NCBI RefSeq assembly: GCF_013032455.1
Contig: NZ_WQCF01000003.1
Location: 1-64,000 of the forward strand
Length of the DNA stretch: 64,000 nt
From: Ruegeria atlantica
GTDB taxonomy: Bacteria > Pseudomonadota > Alphaproteobacteria > Rhodobacterales > Rhodobacteraceae
Reading direction: 5' to 3'
A program made the position numbers and the translations under genes. The notes beneath the pieces are model-generated. The model made no database searches, was not told where the DNA came from, and saw only the letters and a program-made list of their open reading frames with translations. The first letter of the stretch is position 1, and each line of letters opens with the position of its first letter. Positions 34,857-43,726 of the stretch are shown here, in pieces.

Positions 34857-36176
34857 TCAAACCGCTTCGAGATAGCTGAGCCAGTGCTCTTCGGGCGGGC
34901 GTTCGCCAAAGCGTCGGATTTCCTGCCGCTTGGTCATGGCGAAAAAGCGGATCAGGTCGGCGGGGAAGATGCGCGCCACATGCGGGTCGGTTTCGAATGC
35001 CGCGATGGCAGAGGCCCAGTCGCCCGCCAGTTGCGGCAACCCGTCAATTTCGTAGGCATTGCCAGAGATCGGGGCAGGTGGCTCGGTCTCGTCCTCGATC
35101 CCGTTCAGTGCGGCGCCCAAGACGGCAGCCAACATAAGATAGGGGTTGATATCGCCACCTGCGACTCGGTGTTCGATCCGGCGTGCAGCAGGCGCCCCTC
35201 CGGGGATTCGCAGGGCAGCGGTGCGGTTTTCATAGGCCCAGCTTGCGCCGGTGGGGGCGTGCGCGCCGGGCACCAGGCGGGTGTAGGAATTACCGTGAGG
35301 CGCAAAAATCAACGTGCAGCCTGGCATGGCGGCCAGACACCCAGCCACAGCCCAGCGCAATAGATCAGTGCCGTCAGGTCCCCCGTTGTCGAACACATTT
35401 TTACCTTGCTGGTCCACAACCGAGAAATGCACATGCATCCCATTGCCAGCATCCTCGGCGTAAGGTTTGGACATGAACGTGGCCGTAAACCCGTGTTTGC
35501 GCGCAAGCCCACGTGTCAAGGTCTTGAAAAGCCACGTATCATCGGCGCAGCGCAAAGCGCTCTGATGGTTTAGGTTGATCTCGAACTGGCCAATCCCGCT
35601 TTCGGATATAGCTGTTTGGGCGGGGATACCCATCGCAGCGCAGCCGTCGTAGAGGTCGGTAAAGAAGGCTTCAAAAGCGTCCATTTCTGCCATGGATAGA
35701 ACGGCTTCGTCCGCCAGTCGGCGCGCCGTCATCGGGTTGATCGGAGGCTGAGGTTGCGGGCCAGAAGCATCCAGCAGAGTGAATTCCAATTCGGTCGCCG
35801 CAATTACTGACCAGCCACGCTGAGCATAACGATCAAGAACGCTGGCTAGAGCATGCCGTGGGTCTCCGGCGAAGGGCACACCCGCATCGTCATGCAGGCA
35901 CATCGGAACCAGCGCTGTATCAGCCGCCAGCCAGGGCATGGGAACCGGCCCGCGATCCGTGGGCAACAGCATGCCGTCCGCATCGCCCGATTCAAAGACC
36001 AAAGGGCTGCCATCGATATCAGCGCCCCACAAGTCGACGTTCAACGCAGAGAACGGCATTCGCACCGTTCCTTTGGCCAGCTTGTCGGCGTAAGAGGGCG
36101 GCACGCGCTTGCCACGCATCTGACCGTTCAGGTCACAGGCAGCGACGCGAAAACTGTGCAGGGCGCTCAGGTCCAT
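34857..36176 (-). CDS. Second glutamine-synthetase-like ligase
   Basis: The 439-residue protein is a distant paralogue of the PuuA-like protein at 32760. It shows CDLNGQMRGKRVPPSYA near residue 13, GIGQFEINLNHQ near 200, NGMHVHFSV near 245, NSYTRLVPGAHAPTGASW near 295 and EHRVAGGDINPYLM near 330. The differences in the substrate region suggest another amine acceptor. The ATG giving MDLSALHS has GGAG upstream; the frame is open for another 19 codons. It has its own copy of the palindromic operator upstream and lies 59 bases from the next operon gene. Confidence 0.85.
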   Translation of the reverse strand: MDLSALHSFRVAACDLNGQMRGKRVPPSYADKLAKGTVRMPFSALNVDLWGADIDGSPLVFESGDADGMLLPTDRGPVPMPWLAADTALVPMCLHDDAGVPFAGDPRHALASVLDRYAQRGWSVIAATELEFTLLDASGPQPQPPINPMTARRLADEAVLSMAEMDAFEAFFTDLYDGCAAMGIPAQTAISESGIGQFEINLNHQSALRCADDTWLFKTLTRGLARKHGFTATFMSKPYAEDAGNGMHVHFSVVDQQGKNVFDNGGPDGTDLLRWAVAGCLAAMPGCTLIFAPHGNSYTRLVPGAHAPTGASWAYENRTAALRIPGGAPAARRIEHRVAGGDINPYLMLAAVLGAALNGIEDETEPPAPISGNAYEIDGLPQLAGDWASAIAAFETDPHVARIFPADLIRFFAMTKRQEIRRFGERPPEEHWLSYLEAV

Positions 36177-36234
36177 TAGGGTCTCCATCTCTCGACTTGT
36201 CCGAGATGTAATAGAGACTGAGCGTCTTGTCACT

Positions 36235-36250
36235 AAATTTGATCAAATTA
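36235..36250. promoter_or_regulatory. AATTTGATCAAATT operator, copy 2
   Basis: AATTTGATCAAATT (36236-36249) is a perfect 14-bp palindrome about 60 bases before the start of the second GS-like gene. It is identical to the core of the copy at 34807-34822. The neighbouring stretch from 36251 to 36461 shows no gene. Confidence 0.6.
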
Positions 36251-36461
36251 TTGGCGCAAGGTAGCGGCACTGAGCTTTTCGCGCCGAAGCGAGGTGTGCA
36301 GCAACGAGCCGGAAGCTTTGGCAAACCGTGTGCCCCGTCGACGATAAAGGTCCGACAGATCATTGATGTTTTCATCATGACCGCAACCAACGGCCAAGGC
36401 TGCGGTCTAGTTGAATGTTTTGACCATTGCGGCAAGCTGCAGATATTAAACCGGTTGCGGT

Positions 36462-37619
36462 TTACGGAGCAGAATCCGGTCCGAAGACGCGGTTGAAACC
36501 CGCTGTTTTCTCGGCCAGATACTGTGTGAAATCGTAAATCGGCCTTTCAAGATAAGACAGGTGACCGGGTCGTGCGGTCCCTGAATTCAGACCTTTGAAC
36601 ACTTTCTCGGTACAGCCGCGATCCTCGACGTTCACATCGTCCAGCAGTTTCTTCAGCGTGGCGACATACTCATCTGCCTTTGGATCGGCCATGAACTCGG
36701 GGGACAGGCCGCCGCCGTAGATGATCGAAACCTGCCCAGTTCCTTTTGGATGCAGAGAAAGATACCAGAAATATCCCGGCGTCAGCGTGATCAGGTGGCT
36801 TGGGTATAGCGTCAGCAGGGCTGTGGTTTTGCGCCAGTCACCTTCAAGGCGGGTGTTGTCCGGATGCGCGTTGCCCATCGGCAGCGACGCTTCTTTGGTT
36901 ATCCAATGATAGTTGAAGTGTCTGAGCCCCGGCGGGCAATCCATCTCTTCCAGTTTGGAGTGTCCACCAACCGTATCTGCATGACAAACTGGCAGGTGGT
37001 AACTTTCCATGAAATTCTCTGCCAGAACCTTCCAGTTCGTGTCCCAGACATGGGTTTCGCGGAAGCACTCCACATAGGTCTCCATGCCGTATTGCGAGAT
37101 CATACTCTCCAGTTCTGAAAGCTGCTGGCTCACAGGGGCAGTGTCCGGATTCAGGATCACATAAATCCACCCCAACCATTCCTCACAACGAATCTTCGGG
37201 AGCTTGTAGCTTTCTTTGCAAAACCCTGTGGTCTCTTTCATGAATGGCGCGCCGCGCAGGTTACCCTCAAGATCGTAAGTCCAGGCGTGATAGGGGCATA
37301 CTAGAACGCGGGCGTTTCCTTCGCCCTCAACGATCGTGGACATGCGGTGCAGGCAGACATTTGAAAAGGCCCGCAACTCTCCTGACCTGTCCCGAAGTAC
37401 GACGATGGGTTGTTCCGCTATTTCAAGCGAGATGTAGTCGCCAACATTCGCCAGACGACTGGACCGTCCCACACAGACCCAGTCTTTGCTGAAGACATGG
37501 TCCAACTCACTACGCAGAAAATCCTGGCTTGTGTAGACAGAGGGCGGCATGGCCACCGCATTTTCCATCGGTCGATGCGCGGCATCTAGCAATTCGGTTA
37601 CAGCCTGATCCAATGACAT
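36462..37619 (-). CDS. Rieske non-heme iron oxygenase alpha subunit, quaternary-ammonium type
   Basis: The 385-residue protein has a Rieske [2Fe-2S] site CLHRM...CPYHAW near residues 83-105 and a mononuclear iron site with ENFMESYHLPVCHAD near 194-208 plus a late acidic ligand. The sequence order resembles GbcA/CntA-type oxygenases, which hydroxylate or demethylate betaines and carnitine, rather than aromatic dioxygenases. No ferredoxin-reductase partner is encoded beside it. The ATG at 37619 has GAGGAG upstream; the open frame continues upstream but runs through the LysR promoter region. It is divergent from a LysR gene. Confidence 0.87.
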   Translation of the reverse strand: MSLDQAVTELLDAAHRPMENAVAMPPSVYTSQDFLRSELDHVFSKDWVCVGRSSRLANVGDYISLEIAEQPIVVLRDRSGELRAFSNVCLHRMSTIVEGEGNARVLVCPYHAWTYDLEGNLRGAPFMKETTGFCKESYKLPKIRCEEWLGWIYVILNPDTAPVSQQLSELESMISQYGMETYVECFRETHVWDTNWKVLAENFMESYHLPVCHADTVGGHSKLEEMDCPPGLRHFNYHWITKEASLPMGNAHPDNTRLEGDWRKTTALLTLYPSHLITLTPGYFWYLSLHPKGTGQVSIIYGGGLSPEFMADPKADEYVATLKKLLDDVNVEDRGCTEKVFKGLNSGTARPGHLSYLERPIYDFTQYLAEKTAGFNRVFGPDSAP

Positions 37620-37751
37620 GGGTAGCTCCTCAATTGTGCAGTGACACCCACCAGCAGACAGATTCGTCCGGTCTTGTTTGGGTATTTTTAAGTTGCGCTT
37701 AAAATGAGAAATATAAAAACTTAAAAAGTATCGTAACGAGAAAGGCAAAAT

Positions 37752-38672
37752 ATGGTTCGCTTTACTTTGCGCCAATGCACCTATTTTCGAACCGTTGCCG
37801 AGTGTGGCGGAATTGCGCAGGCAGCGCGGGTCTTGAATATCTCGCAGCCATCCGTGGCGCAGGCGATACAAAAACTTGAGGACGTGACCGGTCTGATCTT
37901 GTTCGACCGCCACCATGCACGCGGTTTGACGCTGACGCTACAGGGGCGCATTTTTCTGCGGCACGTTCTGGACCTTGAAGCACAGGCTGAGCGTGTCGAG
38001 ATTCAGGCAAAAGCTCTGGTTTCGGAAACGGCTGGAGAGTTACGTCTGGGCGCGTTTCAGACCCTTGCGCCTTTTTTTCTGCCGACCCTTATTGGTGACT
38101 ACCAGCGTAGCTTTCCAAACGTCAGCGTGTTTCAAAAAGAATACGGGCTGGCGGCGCTTGGTGATGCGCTTCGAGATGGCGAAATCGATCTCGCGCTAAC
38201 ATACGACAGGGGTTTGTCACTGAATGGTATGAAGGTCGTGAAACTGACCTCGCTGCAGCCAAGAGTGATCGTTTCGTCGAACCATCCTCTGGCGCAGAAA
38301 GACAGTGTTCGGTTATCCGACCTGCAGGGTCTTCCGTACGTCATGTTCGACGGACCCGGCAGTCGTGCATATTTCGAAGAACTGCTGGCTGAGGCAGCCC
38401 TCTATCCAGACATATCTTATGCCTCGAATTCGCTGGAGACAGTCCGTAGCGCCGTATCCGAAGGCTTCGGGTTTTCTTTTTTGATAATGGTGCCGAAGGC
38501 AGAGACGACGTATAGCGGCGGCACTGTCAAAATCCTAACTTTGGTTGAGCAACTTCGACCTTTGAGCATTGTGCTGGCCTATCACGAAGATCGTGCGGGC
38601 AAGTTTATCAGCAGATTTCTAACATTAGCGCAGAAGCATTTCGGCAGTCTCCCCGATGAACACACAGAATAG
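37752..38672 (+). CDS. LysR-family transcriptional regulator (beside the Rieske gene)
   Basis: The 306-residue protein has an N-terminal winged HTH (LRQCTYFRTVAECGGIAQAA, then LNISQPSVAQAIQKLE) near residues 5-60 and a two-lobed effector domain. It is transcribed away from the Rieske oxygenase gene across an AT-rich gap of about 130 bases, the standard arrangement for a LysR activator of the divergent gene. It is similar in style to the LysR at 46002, including HARGL(T/S)LT after the HTH. Confidence 0.9.
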   Translation: MVRFTLRQCTYFRTVAECGGIAQAARVLNISQPSVAQAIQKLEDVTGLILFDRHHARGLTLTLQGRIFLRHVLDLEAQAERVEIQAKALVSETAGELRLGAFQTLAPFFLPTLIGDYQRSFPNVSVFQKEYGLAALGDALRDGEIDLALTYDRGLSLNGMKVVKLTSLQPRVIVSSNHPLAQKDSVRLSDLQGLPYVMFDGPGSRAYFEELLAEAALYPDISYASNSLETVRSAVSEGFGFSFLIMVPKAETTYSGGTVKILTLVEQLRPLSIVLAYHEDRAGKFISRFLTLAQKHFGSLPDEHTE

Positions 38673-38749
38673 TCAAAGGGTCGATTTCGCCAGCCCCCTG
38701 TATCGTGATGCAAGTCAGGATTGGCAGGTCTGTAAGAGAAGAGACGTTA

Positions 38750-38779
38750 AAGGCGGCGGAGAATTGCCTTTGCCGCCTT
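38750..38779. terminator. Bidirectional hairpin between converging LysR and flavoprotein genes
   Basis: AAGGCGGC and GCCGCCTT form a perfect 8-bp stem around a 14-base loop. CATCCGTTTT follows on the plus strand, and AAC on the minus strand side. It separates the 37752 gene from the 38798 gene. Confidence 0.6.
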
Positions 38780-38797
38780 CATCCGTTTTAAAAGGAG

Positions 38798-40867
38798 TTA
38801 ATCCGCCGCCAGTTCGGTGATTTCCCGACGGAATGGCAAAGCGTCACCGATGTCTTCGCCGTCCAATTCGCGCGCATAGCGGTGACCGGCATATGTCGCC
38901 CAAGCAATGGGGCCGGGTGCGTTGGCGTCCCCAATCAGTTTGACAGACTTGATTCCGGCGTCAGCCCATTCCGCCTCTTTCGCCTTCAAAGCGTTAAACA
39001 CGGCGTTGTTTTCCAACCGCGATGCAACCATCACGACCGCATCTGCTTCGATCTTCCAGGTTCGGTCAGTGTAGACGCAGTTCGATACAACATGATCGGC
39101 GTGGATTTCAGTAACACCCTGATTGAGTACAATCTCGACCCCGGCTTCTACCAGCCTCGGGTGGATCGCGATCTGTTCAAGTGTGTTATTCGTCCAGTCA
39201 CTGACATAGGCCGAGGGCGTGACCAGCGTTACCTGTGCACCGTTTTTTGCCAGCAGCTCGGCCAGTACGCCGCCCATGTAATAGTGGTCGTCATCATACA
39301 CCACGACACGGCCAGACGGAATGGTTCCATCCATCAAGTCGTCAGGGGTATAGACCTTTGCGCCATCGGCGATCGGAATTGGAACCACGTGCTGACGGGC
39401 CACGCCGTCGCGGCGCCAAGTCGATCCTGTGGCGATGCACACGTTTTCAAAACCGAACTCAAGGATGCTGTCGGCGTCCAGTTCGCTTTCGCGATAGATT
39501 TCGACATTCGGGCGCTGGCTTAGCTGATAATCCCGATAGTCTACGACGCGCCCCCAAGCCGACAGGCCCGGCAGTTGGCGCTCGCGTGTGACGCGCCCGC
39601 CGATCACGTCGCGCGCCTCGGCCACCGCCACATCATAGCCGCGCCGACACAGCGCCCAGGCCGCTTCCAGCCCCGCTGGTCCCGACCCAACGATCAGCAC
39701 GTTAGAACTGTCGCCTTTCTCGTTCATCTTTTCGGGGTGCCAGCCTTTGCGCCATTCTTCCATGAAGGTCGGGTTCTGAGTGCAGCGGCTGATCGACATG
39801 GTCATGTCACCAGTGATGCAGATGTTGCAGCCGATGCACTCCCGAATGTCCTCGATTCGGCCTTCCTCGATCTTCTTCGGCAAGAACGGGTCAGCGATGG
39901 AGGGACGGGCGCAGCCGATGAAGTCAAGCGTTCCGGACTTGACCATCTTGGCCATGACATCGGGCGACGTGAACCGCCCAACTCCGACAATCGGTTTATC
40001 AGTCAACTCGTGGATGCCGCGCACCAACTGTTCCTGTGCTGCTTCTTCCTTAAAGCGCGACGGCCCCGAGCAATCCTCCCAAGTGCCCTGCGCGAGGTCC
40101 CAAAGGTCCGGCAGGTCTTTGTTCATCTCGATATAGTCGCGCACCTCGGCGTTCGAGAAGCCCAGCTCGCCGATGGATTCATCTAGGCTAACCCGCAATG
40201 TGATAGCGATTTTGTCGCCGACAGCATCGCGCATATCGGCGATGACTTCCTGGCTGAACCGGGCGCGGTTTTCCAGTGAACCGCCATATTCGTCGCTGCG
40301 CTGGTTGGTGGCACGGCTTAGGAAATGCTGGAAGATGCCGAACCCATGCGCACCATAGAGACAGATCAGGTCAAAGCCTGCCTCTTTCGACCGTTTTGCA
40401 GCGTTCACAAACCAGCGACGTAAGTCCTTGATATCCTGCTTGTCCAGCGCCCGCGCCTGCACCGGATCGTTGGTAAAGGTCCGGATGGGCAATGCCGAGG
40501 GGGCTAGCGGCACTTCCTTGGTGTAGAGGTTCGGGCCATTTATCCCGGAATAGGCCAGCTGAATCCCTGCCAGAGCGCCGTGCGTCTTCATTCTTTCTGA
40601 CATCTTGCGCAACTGTGGGATGTCCTTGTCTTCCCATAGGCGCAGTTCGATAAACGGTGTGATTTCCGAGGTGTGGTGCATCTCACATTGCTCGGTGAAG
40701 ATAACTCCCCATCCGCCTTCAGCCTTGATGCCCCGCATTGCGGCCGCTGCCGAAGGGTCACGATATCCGCCACCGTTGCAATGAGGCACCTGGTAGAACC
40801 GGTTCTTGGCAGTATGAGGGCCGATTTTCATCGGTTCGAACAGAATGTCATAGCGTGGGTCGCGCAT
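38798..40867 (-). CDS. TMADH/DgcA-like iron-sulfur flavoprotein (NADH:flavin oxidoreductase family)
   Basis: The 689-residue protein has an N-terminal old-yellow-enzyme barrel (residues 1-350) with HGFGIFQHFLS and NQRSDEYGGSLENRARF. A four-Cys iron-sulfur cluster follows (ECIGCNICITG...SRCTQNP) near 350-370, and a C-terminal FAD/NAD-binding half has VLIVGSGPAGLEAAWALCRRG near 395. This layout is shared by trimethylamine dehydrogenase and dimethylglycine demethylase DgcA, which remove N-methyl groups. A GGGAGG site precedes the ATG. It is divergent from the LuxR-type gene. The substrate is unknown. Confidence 0.87.
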   Translation of the reverse strand: MRDPRYDILFEPMKIGPHTAKNRFYQVPHCNGGGYRDPSAAAAMRGIKAEGGWGVIFTEQCEMHHTSEITPFIELRLWEDKDIPQLRKMSERMKTHGALAGIQLAYSGINGPNLYTKEVPLAPSALPIRTFTNDPVQARALDKQDIKDLRRWFVNAAKRSKEAGFDLICLYGAHGFGIFQHFLSRATNQRSDEYGGSLENRARFSQEVIADMRDAVGDKIAITLRVSLDESIGELGFSNAEVRDYIEMNKDLPDLWDLAQGTWEDCSGPSRFKEEAAQEQLVRGIHELTDKPIVGVGRFTSPDVMAKMVKSGTLDFIGCARPSIADPFLPKKIEEGRIEDIRECIGCNICITGDMTMSISRCTQNPTFMEEWRKGWHPEKMNEKGDSSNVLIVGSGPAGLEAAWALCRRGYDVAVAEARDVIGGRVTRERQLPGLSAWGRVVDYRDYQLSQRPNVEIYRESELDADSILEFGFENVCIATGSTWRRDGVARQHVVPIPIADGAKVYTPDDLMDGTIPSGRVVVYDDDHYYMGGVLAELLAKNGAQVTLVTPSAYVSDWTNNTLEQIAIHPRLVEAGVEIVLNQGVTEIHADHVVSNCVYTDRTWKIEADAVVMVASRLENNAVFNALKAKEAEWADAGIKSVKLIGDANAPGPIAWATYAGHRYARELDGEDIGDALPFRREITELAAD

Positions 40868-40994
40868 GGCTGGACCTCCCTTGAATCTCTGGCAGTTTCG
40901 ACCTGTTCGCGGCCGCGTGTCTGAGCGTCAGAGAGGTTTTCAGGCTGCATGTACCCCTCTATACTGGTCATTATTAGTAATTATTGTATTGTTA

Positions 40995-41008
40995 GGGGTA
41001 TATACCCC
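40995..41008. promoter_or_regulatory. GGGGTATATACCCC palindrome before the LuxR-type gene
   Basis: A perfect 14-bp palindrome lies 18 bases before the ATG. The heptamer AGGGGTA within it recurs as TACCCCT at 40952-40958 and again just after the gene at 41844-41850. It is a candidate operator of the LuxR-type protein, which would read both the divergent demethylase gene and the downstream oxidase operon. Confidence 0.55.
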
Positions 41009-41025
41009 CAGGGAGGTATGAGGCC

Positions 41026-41841
41026 ATGAAGCAGATTTCTGAACCCGCCCTTTTGGCCGATACCATCAAGGCAATTGGATCGCCCGGGTTCGTGCCGCGG
41101 CTTCACCTATGGCTCAAGGCCTCACTGCACTTCGACAACGTGACAATTCTCGCGTTTTTCGACGCGCAGCAACCAGAGGTCTTTCTGGCCGACTCCGCCG
41201 AACAGCGTGTGTTCGAACGTATGAACAGCCATTATGTGACCGGAGCTTATCTGCTGGACCCTTTTTATGCCCTACACACCAAACGAGCGGCGGAAGGCAT
41301 GTATCGTTTGGCTGAAATCGCGCCCGATCAGTTTCAGCGCAATGAATACTATAAGTCGTACTACCAACGCACCACGCTGGCTGATGAGGTCGCGTTTTTC
41401 TCGTGGCCATCGCAGAACGTCTCAATGACGGTTTGCATTGGGCGTGATGCTACAACCGGATCAAAGTTTTCGTCGCGCGATCTGAAAAAGGCCACACACT
41501 TGGCCCCAATTATTAATGCGCTGGTCAGGCAGAATTGGGCAGGGATCAGTTCGCGCGGCCAGGATGCGTCGGCAAACGGGGTTGATCAGTTGCGGCAGCG
41601 ATTGACCGCTGAACTGGGCATCAGCCTAAGCAACAGGCAGGCCGAGATCGCAATCTTGATTTTGCAGGGCCATTCGTCGGTTTCCATCGGCCTTACGCTT
41701 GGGATCAGCCCGCAGACTGTGAAGGTTATTCGCAAGCAGCTTTATAAGAAATGCCAGATATCTTCACAGGGTGAGCTTTACTACCTGATCGCGCCACACC
41801 TGTCCCAGCAAGGGACAGTGCAGGGATTAGCCAAAGCCTAA
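41026..41841 (+). CDS. LuxR-type HTH transcriptional regulator
   Basis: The 271-residue protein ends in a LuxR/FixJ-type HTH near residues 200-262 (LGISLSNRQAEIAILILQGH, then SSVSIGLTLGISPQTVKVIR, then KQLYKKCQI). The N-terminal 190 residues form an unassigned sensing domain rich in aromatics (NEYYKSYYQRTTLADEVAFF); no AHL-receptor Trp/Asp pattern or receiver Asp is obvious, and no luxI-like gene is near. It sits between divergent oxidase genes and probably senses the substrate of the local pathway. Confidence 0.82.
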   Translation: MKQISEPALLADTIKAIGSPGFVPRLHLWLKASLHFDNVTILAFFDAQQPEVFLADSAEQRVFERMNSHYVTGAYLLDPFYALHTKRAAEGMYRLAEIAPDQFQRNEYYKSYYQRTTLADEVAFFSWPSQNVSMTVCIGRDATTGSKFSSRDLKKATHLAPIINALVRQNWAGISSRGQDASANGVDQLRQRLTAELGISLSNRQAEIAILILQGHSSVSIGLTLGISPQTVKVIRKQLYKKCQISSQGELYYLIAPHLSQQGTVQGLAKA

Positions 41842-41990
41842 TTAGGGGTAAGTCAGACAATTATTTCACCAGTTTCCAACTTGTGGGAACTTGCATGCGA
41901 AACGCGCAGGGCGTGCTGGAGCGGTACAGCACGACGCCGCATTCTATGGCCTTTCAGGTCTGATCAGGACGCAAAAAAGGAAACCGATAC

Positions 41991-43271
41991 ATGCCCATTG
42001 AAAGAACCGACACGCTGGTCGTTGGCGGTGGACAGGCCGGCATCGCGCTGAGTGAACACCTGGGAAACAACAAGGTCCCCCACATTATTCTTGAAAAGAA
42101 CCGGACTGCCGAAGCTTGGCGAACTGGTCGCTGGGATGCTCTGGTTGCTAATGGTCCAGCCTGGCATGACCGTTTTCCAAGCCTGCTGTTCAATGGCGAT
42201 GACCCGGATGCTTTCGTGTCGAAAGACCGCGTGGCCGAGTATCTGGTGGAATATGCCGAGATGGTAAAAGCCCCGATCCGTGAAGGGGTTGAGGCGCTCA
42301 GGGCCGAACGTCTGCCGAAAGAAGGCGGGTTCCTCGTTCAAACAACGGCAGGTGAAATCCATGCCAAACGCATTGTGGCGGCGACAGGAGCTTTCCAGCA
42401 CCCGGTTATTCCTCCGATCGTGCCGGAGACTACGGGCGTCGATCAAATCCACTCATTCTACTACAAGAACCCTGATCAATTGGCCGATGGGGCCGTCATG
42501 GTGGTGGGCGCCGGGTCATCCGGTGCGCAAATAGCGGATGAGCTGAACCGCGCTGGCCGCAAGGTGTTTCTGTCCGTGGGTCCGCATGATCGCCCGCCGC
42601 GGCGCTACCGTGGCCGCGACTTTGTCTGGTGGTTGGGTGTTCTTGGCCTGTGGGATATGGCCGCAATGAAACCGGGGACCGAGCATGTGACCATCTCGGT
42701 CAGCGGGGCCTATGGCGGCCACACAATGGATTTCCGCCGTCTCGGCAATGAGGGCGTCACGCTTGTCGGAATGACCAAAAGCTTTGAAAATGGTGTCCTC
42801 AGCTTTGCCGATGATCTGCAGCGCAACGTGGCTGCAGGTGATGTCAACTATCATGAGATGCTGGATTTGGCGGACGCATATGTCGAGCGCACCGGAATCG
42901 ACCTACCCGCAGAACCCGGCGCGCGAGAGGTATTTGCCGACCCCGACAGCCTGACAAACCCTCTGGCCTCGGTCGATTTTGCCAAAGAAGGCATCACCAC
43001 GATCATCTGGGCCACGGGTTTCCGGCAAGATTTCAGTTGGATCAAAGCGGATGCGTTCGACGCAAAAGGTGCGCCGATCCATCAGCGCGGTGTCTCGGTT
43101 GAACCGGATGTGTATTTCCTTGGGCTACCTTGGCAATCGCGGCGTGGTTCGACCTTCCTGTGGGGCGTGTGGCACGATGCAAAATACATCGCTGACCAGA
43201 TCGCGATTCAGCGGGCATATGCCGACTATGATGGCAATGCTGCCATCGTTTCCTCAGCTGCTGCAGAATAA
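41991..43271 (+). CDS. CzcO-like flavin-dependent monooxygenase/oxidoreductase
   Basis: The 426-residue protein has an FAD motif LVVGGGQAGIALSEHL near residues 9-24, the W-H-D-R segment (GPAWHDRFPSLLF) near 56, and an NAD(P) motif MVVGAGSSGAQIADEL near 168. ATGFRQDF near 350 resembles the FMO-type ATG-x-x-x-D/P motif. The CzcO-like group includes enzymes that hydroxylate or open N-containing rings. It is first of a rightward set with RidA, DUF1028 and ALDH genes. Confidence 0.83.
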   Translation: MPIERTDTLVVGGGQAGIALSEHLGNNKVPHIILEKNRTAEAWRTGRWDALVANGPAWHDRFPSLLFNGDDPDAFVSKDRVAEYLVEYAEMVKAPIREGVEALRAERLPKEGGFLVQTTAGEIHAKRIVAATGAFQHPVIPPIVPETTGVDQIHSFYYKNPDQLADGAVMVVGAGSSGAQIADELNRAGRKVFLSVGPHDRPPRRYRGRDFVWWLGVLGLWDMAAMKPGTEHVTISVSGAYGGHTMDFRRLGNEGVTLVGMTKSFENGVLSFADDLQRNVAAGDVNYHEMLDLADAYVERTGIDLPAEPGAREVFADPDSLTNPLASVDFAKEGITTIIWATGFRQDFSWIKADAFDAKGAPIHQRGVSVEPDVYFLGLPWQSRRGSTFLWGVWHDAKYIADQIAIQRAYADYDGNAAIVSSAAAE

Positions 43272-43288
43272 TCAAACGGGGCCCCAAT

Positions 43289-43705
43289 ATGGCGCATACA
43301 CGCATTCGCAAATTCAACACCAAGGAAACTTACCCCGAGCAAAATCTCGACAACGATCTGTGTCAGGCCGTTGTCACGCAAGGCGGTAAAACAGTCTATC
43401 TGCGTGGCCAGTGCCCGCAAAATCTGGATGATGCAGTCAACATCGACAGCCATGATCCGGTCGAGCAGACTCACAAGGTGATGCAAAATATCAAGCAGTT
43501 GATCGAGGAGTCCGGTGGCTCGATGGAGCATCTGGTCAAGGTAGTCGTCTACATCACCGACGTTCGCCACCGCGAGGCTGTTTATCGCACCATGGGCGAA
43601 TACATCAAAGGTGTGCATCCGGTCTCGACAGGGTTGGTTGTTCAGGCGCTGGCGCGACCTGAGTGGCTGGTCGAAATTGATGGCACCGCTGTCATTCCCG
43701 ACTGA
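43289..43705 (+). CDS. RidA-family protein lacking the canonical Arg
   Basis: The 138-residue YjgF/RidA-fold protein has VAVV-type strands and SMEHLVKVVVYITDVRHREAV near residues 77-97, a conserved family segment. At the position of the catalytic Arg of E. coli RidA (the ARSC segment) it reads VSTGL, so the enamine/imine deaminase residue appears missing. Such Arg-less proteins (the Rid4-7 type) occur in catabolic clusters and may have other roles. It lies 17 bases after the monooxygenase gene, and a strong hairpin follows. Confidence 0.85.
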   Translation: MAHTRIRKFNTKETYPEQNLDNDLCQAVVTQGGKTVYLRGQCPQNLDDAVNIDSHDPVEQTHKVMQNIKQLIEESGGSMEHLVKVVVYITDVRHREAVYRTMGEYIKGVHPVSTGLVVQALARPEWLVEIDGTAVIPD

Positions 43706-43726
43706 TCTTGCCGATCATTTCTGGAA

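Noticed and set aside
36133..36435. Short open frames in the gap before the second GS-like gene
   Set aside because: Composition is not coding-like and they overlap the palindromic operator and the gene start.
41026..41841. Quorum-sensing interpretation of the LuxR-type protein
   Set aside because: No luxI-like synthase is in the window and the N-terminal domain lacks the visible AHL-receptor pattern; a substrate sensor fits the context better.
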